DNA of 13,018 bases. Source: Synergistales bacterium. Its GTDB lineage: Bacteria; Synergistota; Synergistia; Synergistales; Thermovirgaceae. Position numbers and translations under genes: made by a program. This document shows, in pieces, positions 12,921 through 13,018 of the stretch. The DNA is taken from the NCBI GenBank assembly GCA_018434645.1, contig JAHDOX010000043.1, positions 1-13,018 on the forward strand, read 5' to 3'. The notes under the pieces are model-generated. The model made no database searches and was not told where the DNA came from. It saw only the letters and a list, made by a program, of their open reading frames with translations. Each line of letters starts with the position of its first letter. The first letter of the stretch is position 1.

Positions 12921-13018
12921 TCAGGATACGTATGGCGCCGTAATGTCGCCGAAAAGATTTTCTCCCGGAGACCGCTTCAAGTCGTTATCGCACACGGCCC
13001 AAAGGAGCGCCTCGAAAA
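12921..13018 (-). CDS. C-terminal end of an unrecognised protein (window edge)
   Basis: A minus-strand frame is open from the window edge to TGA 12921-12923 and gives 31 residues, including FEALLWAVCDNDLKRSPG and ending DITAPYVS. It ends 14 bp before topA, as expected for an upstream operon member; the other two minus frames close early. In Bacillus relatives dprA precedes topA, but nothing visible here identifies it as DprA. I do not recognise the protein. Confidence 0.45.
   Translation of the reverse strand, partial: FEALLWAVCDNDLKRSPGENLFGDITAPYVS

Overview
This window is mostly bacterial chromosomal core DNA. Almost every gene lies on the minus strand, and one insertion sequence (IS) lies on the plus strand. 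The gene order (read on the minus strand) topA - trmFO - xerC - hslV - hslU - codY is the arrangement known from Bacillus subtilis (topA-trmFO-codV-clpQ-clpY-codY). CodY points to Bacillota or a related lineage that carries it. The moderately high G+C, the DUF501 gene next to a short Ppx/GppA gene, and the S1-domain gene make a Synergistota-type anaerobe or a Gram-positive-like relative my best guess. That is an inference from gene content, and I cannot name a species.

Layout from the right edge leftward, in the direction of transcription. The C-terminal end of an unrecognised gene (12921-13018) is followed 14 bp later by topA. trmFO overlaps the end of topA by 8 bp. An 88-bp gap with a perfect 16-bp palindrome and a possible CodY box precedes xerC, hslV, hslU and codY, which overlap or nearly touch. 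After codY come two candidate promoters and a small S1 RNA-binding gene ending in an intrinsic terminator. That terminator lies inside the apparent 5' end of a DUF501 gene, which is followed closely by a ppx/gppA-family gene and argH.

A 1.4-kb insertion sequence (about 607-2010) with imperfect 30-bp terminal inverted repeats and a D-60-D-35-E integrase-core transposase sits between argH and the last unit. It carries a long inverted repeat upstream of its transposase. That structure could both block impinging transcription and end antisense transcripts arriving from argH.

The most interesting part is the left 600 bp. On the minus strand a good sigma-A-type promoter (570-597) begins only about 10 bp outside the insertion sequence. 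It drives a 53-residue leader peptide with a strong Shine-Dalgarno sequence and the runs FYFYF and WRYYY. Downstream is a very stable hairpin followed by seven T residues, and then the start of a gene whose N-terminus resembles the ferredoxin-like domain of type I-beta DAHP synthase. Three leader segments are mutually complementary in the way needed for ribosome-mediated attenuation: region 1 overlaps the Phe/Tyr codons, region 2 mimics the terminator's 3' arm, and region 3 is the terminator's 5' arm. I read this as a Phe/Tyr (possibly also Trp) attenuator of aromatic amino acid synthesis.

Together the genes cover DNA topology and chromosome resolution (topA, xerC), tRNA modification (trmFO), ATP-dependent proteolysis (hslVU), nutrient-sensing repression (codY), phosphate or alarmone metabolism (ppx/gppA), arginine synthesis (argH) and entry to the shikimate pathway (DAHP synthase). 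I see no rRNA, tRNA, CRISPR array or prophage.
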